This document shows positions 27,376-36,563 of a stretch of 64,000 bases of DNA, piece by piece; position 1 is the first letter of the stretch, and each line of letters opens with the position of its first letter. A model generated the notes under the pieces. That model worked only from the letters and a program-made list of their open reading frames with translations. It did no database searches and was not told where the DNA came from. The stretch comes from an uncultured Dysgonomonas sp. (GTDB lineage: Bacteria > Bacteroidota > Bacteroidia > Bacteroidales > Dysgonomonadaceae), in the NCBI RefSeq assembly GCF_934668725.1, contig NZ_CAKUOF010000007.1:1-64000 (forward strand), given 5' to 3'. A program made the position numbers and the translations under genes.

Positions 27376-30300
27376 ATGGCGTATACGAAAGATTTTATTA
27401 GGCAGAACGAAAAAAACACGGTAGAAGAACCGTTTTTGCAACAGCTGGAAGCCATGCGTTTGCTCAATAAGGATAACGATGCTTATTGGAAAGTAATGCG
27501 TTTAGGAAAAGATCAACAAGCTGAAGATACGGGACGTGCCTATTTTGACGAGGTCATCATGATGGATCGCCTCATCGAGGCTCTGAAAACGATAAACAAA
27601 GACTTAACCCAACTGCAAATAGAGGAAGTAGTCAAAGAGATAAACAATCTTCATGCCCACGACCTCATTGGCAACAATCGTGCTGTACTTGATCTGCTGC
27701 TAAACGGAACACCTGTATATTCCGAAGAAGAAAAAATGAACATTACGGTTCGCTATATTGATTTCGATACGCCCGAAAACAATAGCTTTATAGCCGTTTC
27801 TCAAATGAAATTCCAACTGCCGGGAACTGACAGGCATATTTACCCCGATATTGTTTGCTTTATCAACGGTCTGCCATTGGTGGTTATTGAGTGTAAATCA
27901 CCTAAAGTACAAGACCCGATAGGCGAAGCCATTATTCAACTCATGCGCTATTCGGGGCAAGATGATGATCTTGGCGAGGGTAATAAACTTCTGTTTGCAT
28001 ACAATCAGTTTACCATAGCTACCTGTAGAAATAAGGCAAAATTCGGTACCATTACCACGCACAGCGAAAAACATTACTACCGTTGGACTGACCCTTATCC
28101 GTTGACTATTGACAAGCTGATTAACTATACAGCCGACAAGCAAAAAGAGTATTTTGTTACAGAGCAAGGAGAAGAAACGGAGCAAGCTGCTTTGAGAACA
28201 GCACCCAACGACCAACAGCGTATGGTGCAAGGGATGCTTTATCCGCAAAATTTATTGAATCTGATAAAGACATTCAGCATATTTACTACTACCAAAAAAG
28301 GAGATACCATAAAGGTAGTAGGTCGATATCAACAATACCGTGCTGTATTCAAAGCCATTGAACGTATACGAACAGGCAAAAACCCAAAAGATAAAGGAGG
28401 AATTGTTTGGCATACGCAGGGAAGCGGTAAATCGCTTACTATGGTATTCCTAATTCGTGAGCTATGGAGCTATCCCGAATTGGCTGACTATAAATTTGTT
28501 TTAGTTACAGACCGCACACAGCTCGATGGACAATTAACTCGCGAAGCGGTTAATACCGATTTTACGGTTACCCATCCGGGAAACGTAGAAAGTGTAAAAA
28601 CGGCGTTGAAGAATGCTAATTTCGGCATTGCTTCCATCATGATTCAAAAGTTTCAGATCAATGAAAATGAAATCATTTTCCCGGAGCTAAATAAAAGCGA
28701 CCGTTTCATTATCCTTACGGACGAAGCACACCGTTCGCAATATAAAACACTGAAAGCAAATCTTGATAAAGCTTTGCCTAATGCTGTTAATATAGGCTTT
28801 ACCGGTACACCTCTTGATAAAACTGAATCTACTTTTGGCGACTATATTGATAAATACTCTATGCGTCAGTCAATAGATGACGGTGTTACCTTAGAGATTA
28901 TTTATGAAGGACGAATCACAAAAAGTAAAATAACCAATAAAGCAGAAGCAGATCAGGCTTTTCTGGATATTTTTCATGAAGAAGAGGCTAATGAAATGCT
29001 TCGGGCATTAGGTTATGCCAGCCGAAAAGCATATCAAGAGACCCAAAGTGTAATTAATGCCAAAGCTAAAGATATGCTGAAGCATTATTTAGATGAAATT
29101 TTCCCGAATGGTTTTAAGGCTCAGGTTGTAACTTGTAGCAAAGAAGCAGCGCACAGATACAAAGAAGCTTTTGATCGTGAAATAGCAGAGGCTCATGAAA
29201 GATACAGCAAAAACAATCCGAATGAAATTGATTTAGGATGGTTGAAAAAACTAAAAGCTGAAGTAATCATATCATCCGGTACTCAAAATGACCCGGAACA
29301 CCTGCAAAAATATACCAATCCCAAAAATCACGAACAGGCTATTGATAGCTTTTTGATGGAATATGGTAAAACAAAGGATGGTATTAACGGAGATGTTGGG
29401 ATATTGATTGTTGTTGAAATGCTTACTGTTGGATTTGATGCTCCAATTGAACAAGTTATGTATTTGGACAGGGTTACAACAATGCATAATCTATTGCAAA
29501 CTGTGACTAGGGTGAATCGAGTAGATCAGCCAAGTAAAAGGGTTGGTTTTCTTATAGATTATGTGGGTGTAGGCGATCACTTAAAAGAGGCATTAGAGTA
29601 TTATGATGACAAAGAAAAAAGCGAACTCTTAGCTTGTTTCAAAGATATTAATCAATTGGCAAACGATTTAGAAGAAGCAAAGAAAGCCATTGAAAAAATA
29701 TTTAAGGATAATCAAATATCCGATTTAGAAGATTATGATGCTATCTTCAACTTGTTTTATGATGAAGATATCCGATTCCAGTTTATTGAAGCATATAAGG
29801 CTTATACAAGGGCTTTAAATGATATTTTTCCACGAAAAGAAGCTCTTGATTATTTATCGGATTACTATCGTTATTCGGAAATAAATGTTCAGGCAGGATT
29901 ACATACTCGCGACAAGCGTATGACACTTCGTAATATCCCTAAAAAAATCAGGGCTATTACTGATAAATATTTGGAGACTGAAGGAGTATATACGAAGGTT
30001 GAGCCAATTTCAATAACAAGCAGTGAATTTGTTAAGAACTTGGATAAACACAAGAGTAATAAAACAAAATCTGCTGAGATTGAACATGCTATCCGTCATT
30101 ATATCAACATTAATATTAATGAAGATCAGGAATTATTCCAATCTTTTTCTGAGGAATTGGAGCGGATATTACAAGAGTTTGCCAACCGTTGGGATATTAT
30201 ACTGCAAAAACTTACAGAGTTACGAAAACGAATCGTTAATAGAGATCAGGAACCTACTTACGGTCTTGATAGAAGAAGGCACATGCCTTACTTCCGAATC

Positions 30301-30570
30301 TTGAAACGAGAAATATTCGGTAAAGAATACCAACTTACGGAAGACGATATAAGTAAGTTGGTTGGTCTAACAAAAGAAATATGCGAAAAAATTGAGTTAG
30401 AGAGTTCCGCAACAGGTTTCTGGAGGAATCCGTCATCCTTATCTGCTTTAAAGGGGGAAATTTTACAAATACTTTTGTCGAAAGAACACGGGCTTTACAA
30501 CATAGATGGAGGTATTCCTAAATACAATGCAATTATTAGTCGAATAGTAGAACAAGCAAGACCTCATTAA
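27376..30570 (+). CDS. hsdR: Type I restriction endonuclease subunit HsdR
   Basis: This 1064-residue protein is the DNA-translocating and cutting subunit. The N-terminal nuclease domain has the PD-ExK signature in IYPDIVCFINGLPLVVIECK (about 155-174). The SF2 motor follows with WHTQGSGKSLTM (Walker A, about 349-360), LTDEAHRSQY (DEAH motif II, near 450), GFTGTPLD (motif III), then TVGFDAP and QTVTRVNR (motifs V-VI). The C-terminal helical region contacts HsdM/HsdS. The length is normal for the family and all motifs look intact, so the enzyme is probably active. It is followed 2 bp later by a YgjP-like gene. Confidence 0.93.
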   Translation: MAYTKDFIRQNEKNTVEEPFLQQLEAMRLLNKDNDAYWKVMRLGKDQQAEDTGRAYFDEVIMMDRLIEALKTINKDLTQLQIEEVVKEINNLHAHDLIGNNRAVLDLLLNGTPVYSEEEKMNITVRYIDFDTPENNSFIAVSQMKFQLPGTDRHIYPDIVCFINGLPLVVIECKSPKVQDPIGEAIIQLMRYSGQDDDLGEGNKLLFAYNQFTIATCRNKAKFGTITTHSEKHYYRWTDPYPLTIDKLINYTADKQKEYFVTEQGEETEQAALRTAPNDQQRMVQGMLYPQNLLNLIKTFSIFTTTKKGDTIKVVGRYQQYRAVFKAIERIRTGKNPKDKGGIVWHTQGSGKSLTMVFLIRELWSYPELADYKFVLVTDRTQLDGQLTREAVNTDFTVTHPGNVESVKTALKNANFGIASIMIQKFQINENEIIFPELNKSDRFIILTDEAHRSQYKTLKANLDKALPNAVNIGFTGTPLDKTESTFGDYIDKYSMRQSIDDGVTLEIIYEGRITKSKITNKAEADQAFLDIFHEEEANEMLRALGYASRKAYQETQSVINAKAKDMLKHYLDEIFPNGFKAQVVTCSKEAAHRYKEAFDREIAEAHERYSKNNPNEIDLGWLKKLKAEVIISSGTQNDPEHLQKYTNPKNHEQAIDSFLMEYGKTKDGINGDVGILIVVEMLTVGFDAPIEQVMYLDRVTTMHNLLQTVTRVNRVDQPSKRVGFLIDYVGVGDHLKEALEYYDDKEKSELLACFKDINQLANDLEEAKKAIEKIFKDNQISDLEDYDAIFNLFYDEDIRFQFIEAYKAYTRALNDIFPRKEALDYLSDYYRYSEINVQAGLHTRDKRMTLRNIPKKIRAITDKYLETEGVYTKVEPISITSSEFVKNLDKHKSNKTKSAEIEHAIRHYINININEDQELFQSFSEELERILQEFANRWDIILQKLTELRKRIVNRDQEPTYGLDRRRHMPYFRILKREIFGKEYQLTEDDISKLVGLTKEICEKIELESSATGFWRNPSSLSALKGEILQILLSKEHGLYNIDGGIPKYNAIISRIVEQARPH

Positions 30571-30572
30571 AG

Positions 30573-31244
30573 ATGTTTGAGTACACAGTCATACGCAGTA
30601 ATAGAAAAACCTTGTCTGTAATCATTGAGCGAGACAAGCGAGTCATTGTACGTGCTCCTGAAGATTTATCTGAGGATAGGATTACATTTGAACTGCAAAA
30701 AAGACAACGATTAATTGAAAAGAAAATAAACTCTGATCAAAAATTCAAGAATGATTATCCTCCAAAAGAATTTGAATCAGGGGAACAGTTTCTTTATCAA
30801 GGTAAATATTATACACTGGAAATCAATTTTACACATCAACAAAGTATTTATTTCGGAAATACTATCAAGATAACAGCTATAAATAAAGCAAATGCAAAAA
30901 GCATTCTTCTTAACTGGTATAAACAAAAAGCCATTGAAATATTAACTCCTCGCATTTCATTTTTTGCAGAACATATCGGTGTAAAACGAAAAAAAATAAA
31001 TATTACAGATGCTAAATATACATGGGGAACTTGCACACCTTCTGGAACCTTAAATTTTAACTGGCGGCTGATAAAAGCTCCCCTTGAAGTAGTTGATTAC
31101 ATTGTTATACACGAACTCTCGCATTTGCGAGAATCAAATCATTCTCCAGAGTTTTGGAATATTGTTGCAGTACAAATGCCTAATTATGAAGAATCTAAAG
31201 ATTGGTTAAAAGAATATGGAAACTTGTTAGATGAAGATTTTTAA
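30573..31244 (+). CDS. YgjP/SprT-like zinc metalloprotease (DUF45)
   Basis: This 223-residue protein contains HELSHLRESNHSPEFW at about 180-195, the HExxH-x5-H-x2-E/FW zinc signature of the YgjP-like (DUF45) family. YTWGTCTPSG upstream is also typical. Such genes are often the last member of type I RM operons in many bacteria, as here, starting 2 bp after hsdR. The reason for the association is not established; a part in controlling or degrading restriction subunits is conceivable. The start ATG fits the short spacing. Confidence 0.85.
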   Translation: MFEYTVIRSNRKTLSVIIERDKRVIVRAPEDLSEDRITFELQKRQRLIEKKINSDQKFKNDYPPKEFESGEQFLYQGKYYTLEINFTHQQSIYFGNTIKITAINKANAKSILLNWYKQKAIEILTPRISFFAEHIGVKRKKINITDAKYTWGTCTPSGTLNFNWRLIKAPLEVVDYIVIHELSHLRESNHSPEFWNIVAVQMPNYEESKDWLKEYGNLLDEDF

Positions 31245-31302
31245 AAAGAAAAGGGACTACATATTTATTTGTCTATAATAAGCTTAATGAAATCGGATAA
31301 AG

Positions 31303-32532
31303 TCAATCAAACTTCATATTATCCTGTGCTTTCTCCATATCTCTCATTATACTGCTATCAAGAATTTGAGCATAATGACGCGTCATCTTGGTATCCGAAT
31401 GCCCCAACATTTTAGCAACATTCTCTATGGATACACCATTTGCAAGCATCAGGGTCGCAAATGTGTGCCGGGCTGTGTGCGTCGAGACTTGCTTATTGAT
31501 TCCGCACAAATCAGTAATCTCCTTGATGTAAGCATTCATCTTCTGATTACATAACACAGGTAGCAAAACATTCTTCTCCTGACATCGAGGATGGCTCTTG
31601 TATTTATCGATTATTTTTAGAGGAATTTCCAGCAAAGGAATATTACACATATTTTTTGTTTTCTGCCGTTGTTTTCGAATCCATTTATTTCCATTGGTAT
31701 CAATAGAAATATGATCGTGTGTCAATTGTTTGACATCCGAAAATGCCAGACCACTGAAACAACAAAACAGGAACACATCCCGGACTTGTGACAAGCGCTC
31801 AATAGTGAATTCCTTATTATATATTTTTTCAATTTCATGCTTTTCCAGAAAGTCTCGTTCAACGGTTTGCAATGAGAATTTGATATCTATAAACGGATCT
31901 TTTTTAAGCCATTCCTTCTGAATTGCAATCCTCGTAATCTTTTTAAAGTTTTTCAGATATTTTGTTGTAGAATTATGATTACACTTTCGAACTGTTTTCA
32001 AATACAATTCATAATCCTCAATGAATTGTCTATTCATTTCATCGAGATAGATATCATCCTTTTTATAAGTCTGCTGTATGAATTCTTGAGTATGTTTAAA
32101 ACTGGTTTCATAACGTTCAACTGTTGCCGGTGACATATCTATACCGGAAAGTTTATGACACTTCTCATTGTGTTCACGAAAAACTTCAAGCAAAGTATGC
32201 CGCTCCGGTTTATCTTTTCCTAAAAACCGATTAATTACCGCCTCAGCAGTAATACGTTCAGTATCATCTTGTTCGAAGTCACGGTGAATCCGAATAAATT
32301 TCGCACGAATTGAATCAAGGTACATATTCAACTCTTTCGCAAGGAGAGAACGTTCGTACGCCTTCCCCTTAGCCGAATCCCATAGTTTTGGATTGATTGT
32401 TTTCTTGGCAGTTGTGTCTCCTCTGATTCCATCTACAGTGACTCGAATAACTATCGCAGCTTCGCCATGTTTGTTAAGTCTTGTACGACGAATATAAAAT
32501 GCTACGCTGAAAGTGGATCTTTTTTGTGCCAT
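31303..32532 (-). CDS. Tyrosine site-specific integrase of the tRNA-Ser island
   Basis: This 409-residue protein has an Arm-DNA-binding domain (about 1-90), a SAM-like core-binding domain (about 105-205) and a catalytic domain with HTARHTF (HxxR), MLGHSDT (His) and MTRHYAQI (Tyr nucleophile). As in IntDOT-type enzymes the first catalytic Arg is missing: FSGLAFSDV has Ala at that place. The gene lies next to the 3' end of the tRNA-Ser gene and reads away from it. A TAACTTTG -7 box is at 32555-32562. It probably inserted the whole 61-32787 island. It is distinct from the integrase at 20599-21945, which shares only the domain plan. Confidence 0.92.
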   Translation of the reverse strand: MAQKRSTFSVAFYIRRTRLNKHGEAAIVIRVTVDGIRGDTTAKKTINPKLWDSAKGKAYERSLLAKELNMYLDSIRAKFIRIHRDFEQDDTERITAEAVINRFLGKDKPERHTLLEVFREHNEKCHKLSGIDMSPATVERYETSFKHTQEFIQQTYKKDDIYLDEMNRQFIEDYELYLKTVRKCNHNSTTKYLKNFKKITRIAIQKEWLKKDPFIDIKFSLQTVERDFLEKHEIEKIYNKEFTIERLSQVRDVFLFCCFSGLAFSDVKQLTHDHISIDTNGNKWIRKQRQKTKNMCNIPLLEIPLKIIDKYKSHPRCQEKNVLLPVLCNQKMNAYIKEITDLCGINKQVSTHTARHTFATLMLANGVSIENVAKMLGHSDTKMTRHYAQILDSSIMRDMEKAQDNMKFD

Positions 32533-32587
32533 TTTTGAATGTTTTTATTGGTTACAAAGTTATAGTATCTGGGTGAAACTAAAACTA

Positions 32588-32669
32588 TGCAAAACATTGA
32601 ATAACAGTGGAAAAGAAACCGATCTGTGGGCAATTTTAGAAACTATTTTTTACCCACCAGATAACCCAC
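32588..32669. repeat. Right subterminal recombinase-site-like motifs
   Basis: TGCAAAACATTGAATAA (32588-32604) is the inverted counterpart of 157-173. TATTTTTTACCCACCAGATAACCCAC is split across 32644-32669 and is the direct counterpart of 125-151. They lie between the integrase gene and the tRNA, where arm-type and accessory sites are expected. Confidence 0.4.
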
Positions 32670-32717
32670 AAATATACTTCTGTATTATGCACTTTTCTTC
32701 TTTCGACAAAAAAGAAA

Positions 32718-32748
32718 AATCGCTGTAAGTGTGCAACTTACAGCGATT
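32718..32748 (-). terminator. Terminator of the tRNA-Ser gene
   Basis: AATCGCTGTAAGT and ACTTACAGCGATT form a perfect 13-bp stem with a 5-base loop. On the minus strand it is followed by TTTCTTTTTT. It lies just downstream of the tRNA 3' end and, by the proposed boundary, on the island side, so the element would supply the terminator. Confidence 0.85.
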
Positions 32749-32770
32749 CAACTTCTTTTTCTATGTTACT

Positions 32771-32858
32771 TGGCGGAGAGAGAGGGATTCGAACCCCCGG
32801 TACCTCACAGTACAACGGTTTTCAAGACCGCCGCAATCGACCACTCTGCCATCTCTCC
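32771..32858 (-). tRNA. tRNA-Ser(UGA), CCA encoded
   Basis: The minus strand folds as a class II tRNA: acceptor GGAGAGA (from 32858) pairing with TCTCTCC, D arm beginning TGGCAGAGTGG, anticodon loop CTTGAAA with anticodon TGA, a long variable arm, T arm GGGGG-TTCGAAT-CCCTC, discriminator G at 32774, and an encoded CCA at 32773-32771. The long variable arm and UGA anticodon give tRNA-Ser. It is intact at the junction with the island. Confidence 0.95.
32773..32787. repeat. Right attachment-site repeat within tRNA-Ser
   Basis: GCGGAGAGAGAGGGA on the plus strand, identical to 61-75. It covers C74, G73, the acceptor 3' strand and part of the T stem of the tRNA. Confidence 0.5.
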
Positions 32859-32956
32859 AGTGCTTAGTTATAGAGGACTTTTCCTCAAAAGCGTTGCAAA
32901 GATATGCACTTTTTTCTAATTGCAAAACATTTACACCAGTTTTATTTACATGAAGG

Positions 32957-35845
32957 TTATTTTTTACAGATATTGGTGAAATTACACCACTCACAAGGCT
33001 TTCCGGTAGTCGTTTGAGTAAATTGTTTGTCTATGGAGAATATTTCTTCTAAACATGCATCAAAGTATTCTTTAAAATTTTCTCTAAGCTCTGAAAAATC
33101 TGTTATATTTTTTTTATCGGTTCGTGATGAACGCTGCTCTACACTCGGGCTAAAATCTGAATCAAATAGATTACGTAAATAATATATTCCTGGCTCTAAA
33201 ATGGCATTAGAGTATTCCAACATATATAAATGCGCATACATAAACACTTGCATTACTGCTTTTGGTCTATCCTTTGCATCTTTATCAAATAAATGACTCA
33301 TATCTGTAAAAGAAAGAGTTCCCTTTCCTGTTTTATAGTCTATAATACGAGTACGTCCATCGATCTCGTCAACACGATCTATAAAACCTTTAAGAGATAC
33401 TACTCTTCCCGAAGCTAAAGGATAATCAACCATAATCTTCTTTTCTGATTCTATATAAATAAAGGGGGTTAGCTTTGAATCTGTAGCTAAAACTTTCCTG
33501 ACATATCGCTTAATAACCTCAGCTGTCAGAAAATTCTGCCCGGTAAGCCTCTTTAGCTTACCTGATTTAAAATAATTTTCAGAAAAAGATCTTTCTATAG
33601 TCTCCGAAAGCAACTTGTCGTCTTTTGATATTTTATGCAATAAATCGGCAGTTATCATTTTACCTTGAAAGGGCTGATATAACCATTCTACCACTGAGTG
33701 AAATATGCTACCAAAAGTACTGGCTTCAATAGTTTCATTAATCTCATCCTCTTCCTGCATACGTTCCACGACTGAAAAATAAAATTGTAAAGGACAATCT
33801 AAATACATATTTATAGCACTTGCCGATAGGCTACGCTCTCCGGTCAGAAAAGTACTAAGTTTACCTATAATCTGAGGTGTTTTAGGAATTGAGATAGATA
33901 TACTTTCATTTGACGAAACTTCATAAATAGCTAAACGCTCTCGTATATCAAACATATCGGAATACAAATGCTTCAGTTGATAAAAATAGCGGCTAACTTC
34001 CCCCCCCTGCAACCCTTCTGTTCGAGTATCATAAAGGAGGTAAATCCGCTTAGCCCGATTAATAAGGCGGTAGAAATGATAAGCAAAAATACTATCCTGA
34101 TGTTCATAAGTAGGCAGGCCAAAACCTTTTCGAAGATTATAAGGAATAAAAGAGTTAGCCCCCTTCTTTAAAGGAAATATACCTTCATTCATAGATAACA
34201 TAATGAGATTGTCAAAATCCAAAGCTCGTGTTTCGAGTACCCCCATAACCTGCAGCCCAGACAAAGGCTCTCCACTAAAAGGCACTGTTATTCCAACAAT
34301 CAATTTTTTCAGAAGCTTAAAGTAAGTATCAACAGACATTTCTGCATCTACACTCTTCAAAGCATCTTCCATTTTATTGATCGTTTTGTAATATTCAATA
34401 ATAAACTCACACTCCATATCAACGGAACGGGTACTAGTCTCATCCTCTTTTCTTTCTAGCCGAGATAAAGACAAAGATCTTTCCAGAAGTGATAATATAT
34501 CTCTTAAGTAAGGTGCTGCATCAGCCCAATGTGCCAATGGCTTAAAAACAAGACTAAGCAATGGATGTGTGCTTAGATCGGCAACAGACACCAATACCTT
34601 ATTATATTGAATAATCTCGGTTCTCAAGCGCACCGCCTCATCACCTACAACACTCGCAATATAACGATGATTTAGAATCGACAATACAAATCGATAATAA
34701 TATCCGGCAGCACCACTTACAATGCGTATATTACGTTGCAATTCGAATATATGATCCATTAATCCGGCAATAGACGAATTTACAAGGCCATATCCCATCG
34801 TTACATTAATCTTATCGATCTCTTTAGGAATAGAATATAAGGTGGGAAGCAATAAATTTTCGTCAGGAAGCACGAGTGCCGTCTTTAATGCTTTATCCGA
34901 AGACGTTATTCGCTCCTCATCGATTAATTTCTCCAATATTGTATGCACATATTTAGCCTGACCAATCACTGAAGGGATACCTATAACCTCCAAAACAGGT
35001 TTCTCAATCTCCAAAGCTTCAGCCGCCAATGACAACTGAGATGGAAATAACATTTTATTCTTATCTATAAAAAAAGATGCTTTGTTATCAGGATCTTTGA
35101 CCAGAGAGGAAGAATAATCCCAATAAAAATCTGCAATTCCCCTACCCTGTAAGTATTTTAAAAGTTCTTCTTCCGACTTGCTATGTCCGTTTAATCCAAC
35201 AAAAACAATACGCTCGAAAGGAAGAGTTATATCCTCTTTAGCTTGAGCTCTTTCTGCAACTTCTCTAAAAATCATTCCTTCATATGCAAGCCCTCTCGAT
35301 CGTAGTTCGCTTCTTAGAGATGTATACAAAGCAAATAAAACCTGCCACATCTCAAGAAATTCTTTTTTACGATCATTCTCTCCTACAGGTATAAAACTTG
35401 ACCAGAAACGACGTATTGCAATAATCTGATCTTCGGTAAGATAACTAAACCCTGCATCAATTTCCTTTAAATCTTGAATATTAGAAAACAACTGATGTGC
35501 ATCTACTAAATATTTATCTACATCATCAAAATCGTTCAGCAACATTTCTCCCCAAAACAAAAATTCATCAAAAGTTTCGAGTGAGCCGCTTACCCGCTTA
35601 TAAATATCATATAGCATAAATAACTGCTCGATACGATCAGCAGAATTCAATCTGCTCAATCGGCCAAACAGGTCAGTAACGGTTAATATCTCAGGCGAAA
35701 ATATTGGTTTACGTGCAATTTCAGATAAGTATTTCTGAAAAAATAATCCTGCACGACGATTGGGAAACACAAACGTAAAATTACTTACTTCTTGTCCATA
35801 GTGTTTATAATAAGCCTGAGCAACATTATAGAGAAAAGGAGTCAT
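32957..35845 (-). CDS. AddB-like PD-(D/E)XK nuclease / inactive helicase
   Basis: This protein of about 962 residues resembles the AddB subunit of the AddAB recombination nuclease. The N-terminal part (FVFPNRRAGLFFQKYLSE) matches the helicase-like region of AddB without a usable Walker A. The C-terminal RecB-type nuclease has IIDYKTGKG and is framed by the iron-staple cysteines: one in MYLDCPLQFYF and three in CEWCNFTNIC at the end. The role is double-strand break processing for recombination. No addA-like gene is in the window. The ATG at 35845 (MTPFLYNVAQ) is preferred over one 17 codons upstream, because homology-like sequence begins there and the terminator of the next operon lies just ahead. 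Confidence 0.82.
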   Translation of the reverse strand: MTPFLYNVAQAYYKHYGQEVSNFTFVFPNRRAGLFFQKYLSEIARKPIFSPEILTVTDLFGRLSRLNSADRIEQLFMLYDIYKRVSGSLETFDEFLFWGEMLLNDFDDVDKYLVDAHQLFSNIQDLKEIDAGFSYLTEDQIIAIRRFWSSFIPVGENDRKKEFLEMWQVLFALYTSLRSELRSRGLAYEGMIFREVAERAQAKEDITLPFERIVFVGLNGHSKSEEELLKYLQGRGIADFYWDYSSSLVKDPDNKASFFIDKNKMLFPSQLSLAAEALEIEKPVLEVIGIPSVIGQAKYVHTILEKLIDEERITSSDKALKTALVLPDENLLLPTLYSIPKEIDKINVTMGYGLVNSSIAGLMDHIFELQRNIRIVSGAAGYYYRFVLSILNHRYIASVVGDEAVRLRTEIIQYNKVLVSVADLSTHPLLSLVFKPLAHWADAAPYLRDILSLLERSLSLSRLERKEDETSTRSVDMECEFIIEYYKTINKMEDALKSVDAEMSVDTYFKLLKKLIVGITVPFSGEPLSGLQVMGVLETRALDFDNLIMLSMNEGIFPLKKGANSFIPYNLRKGFGLPTYEHQDSIFAYHFYRLINRAKRIYLLYDTRTEGLQGGEVSRYFYQLKHLYSDMFDIRERLAIYEVSSNESISISIPKTPQIIGKLSTFLTGERSLSASAINMYLDCPLQFYFSVVERMQEEDEINETIEASTFGSIFHSVVEWLYQPFQGKMITADLLHKISKDDKLLSETIERSFSENYFKSGKLKRLTGQNFLTAEVIKRYVRKVLATDSKLTPFIYIESEKKIMVDYPLASGRVVSLKGFIDRVDEIDGRTRIIDYKTGKGTLSFTDMSHLFDKDAKDRPKAVMQVFMYAHLYMLEYSNAILEPGIYYLRNLFDSDFSPSVEQRSSRTDKKNITDFSELRENFKEYFDACLEEIFSIDKQFTQTTTGKPCEWCNFTNICKK

Positions 35846-35900
35846 ATATTGAAGGTTTTGAACAAAGATACATCCTTTATCAACACAATTAAACAAAAAA

Positions 35901-35927
35901 CCTGCCTTATAGATATCTAAAGGCAGG
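35901..35927 (-). terminator. Terminator of the exported-protein cluster
   Basis: CCTGCCTT and AAGGCAGG form a hairpin. On the minus strand it runs into TTTTTTGTTT. It ends the transcription unit 38716-35954. Confidence 0.8.
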
Positions 35928-35953
35928 AAATATTTTATTTAAAGAGTAGAACC

Positions 35954-36541
35954 CTATTTAGTTACAAAAACAACATTCATATAGCTATCATAATTGGCCT
36001 TACTAAGAACGGTATAATTCATAACTCCACTCGGGCTTATACTGTTTATGCGAATTATACTTGGATCATGGTATGTTACGTAGTAGTACAAGCTGGCTGG
36101 TGACGTATAATGAGGAATTATAGCCGGTGCACCAGTACTTGCATATCCGGGAGATGCATACTGGTTTCTATAAATCTGGAATAAATCAATATTGGTAGTT
36201 ACACCTACTGTTGTTGTAGGAATATTTATAGAAGGCATATAGAAGAAGTAGTTCCCAAAATCGGTCAAACACGTCCATAACGGACTTGCCTCTGTTCCTA
36301 TATTCTGTGATATACAATTCAGATCGGAATCATAGACCAAAAGGCTTTGTGCCGGACTGCTGATTGCCAACTTCTGAGAAGTAGTTAAACTTGGCATTAA
36401 GAAGCCTTTACTTGTCGATGTTATATCTAAAACCGAACTTGGATCGGGATTTTCATTATAAATTCCAATCTGGGAATAACATGTCATACTCATGATAAGC
36501 AAAACACATATATTAAATATTTTCTTGAATAAAGCAGTCAT
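35954..36541 (-). CDS. Exported protein of unknown function, paralogue 2
   Basis: This 195-residue protein has a signal peptide (hydrophobic ICVLLIMSMTCYS, cleavage likely before QIGIY). The mature start matches a family of Bacteroidetes exported proteins: an SSVLDI segment, KGFLMPSLTTSQ, LLVYDSDLNCISQN and SPLWTCL. The second half (NIDLFQIYRNQ, STGAPAIIPHYTSP, SLYYYVTYHDPS and a closing YMNVVFVTK) is closely related to the protein at 38117-38716. The function is unknown; the N-terminal repeat-like element resembles tail-fibre-like surface proteins. It is the last gene of a three-gene unit. Confidence 0.7.
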   Translation of the reverse strand: MTALFKKIFNICVLLIMSMTCYSQIGIYNENPDPSSVLDITSTSKGFLMPSLTTSQKLAISSPAQSLLVYDSDLNCISQNIGTEASPLWTCLTDFGNYFFYMPSINIPTTTVGVTTNIDLFQIYRNQYASPGYASTGAPAIIPHYTSPASLYYYVTYHDPSIIRINSISPSGVMNYTVLSKANYDSYMNVVFVTK

Positions 36542-36563
36542 ATCAATAAACTCTTTAGAGTAA

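Larger units (their letters stand above)
61..32787. mobile_element. Putative tRNA-Ser-integrated defence island
   Basis: A 15-bp stretch from the 3' end of the tRNA-Ser gene (32773-32787 on the plus strand) is repeated exactly and in the same orientation at 61-75. A tyrosine integrase (31303-32532) lies directly beyond the tRNA 3' end, which is the usual layout of a tRNA-targeted integrative element. Two further motifs are shared by both ends (125-151 with 32644-32669; 157-173 inverted with 32588-32604). The interior is packed with defence and mobility genes, while the sequence beyond the tRNA is core chromosome. The repeat lies in purine-rich, low-complexity sequence, so the left boundary is inferred. 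No conjugation genes are present, so the element would be an integrative island needing help to move, or a defunct one. Confidence 0.6.
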
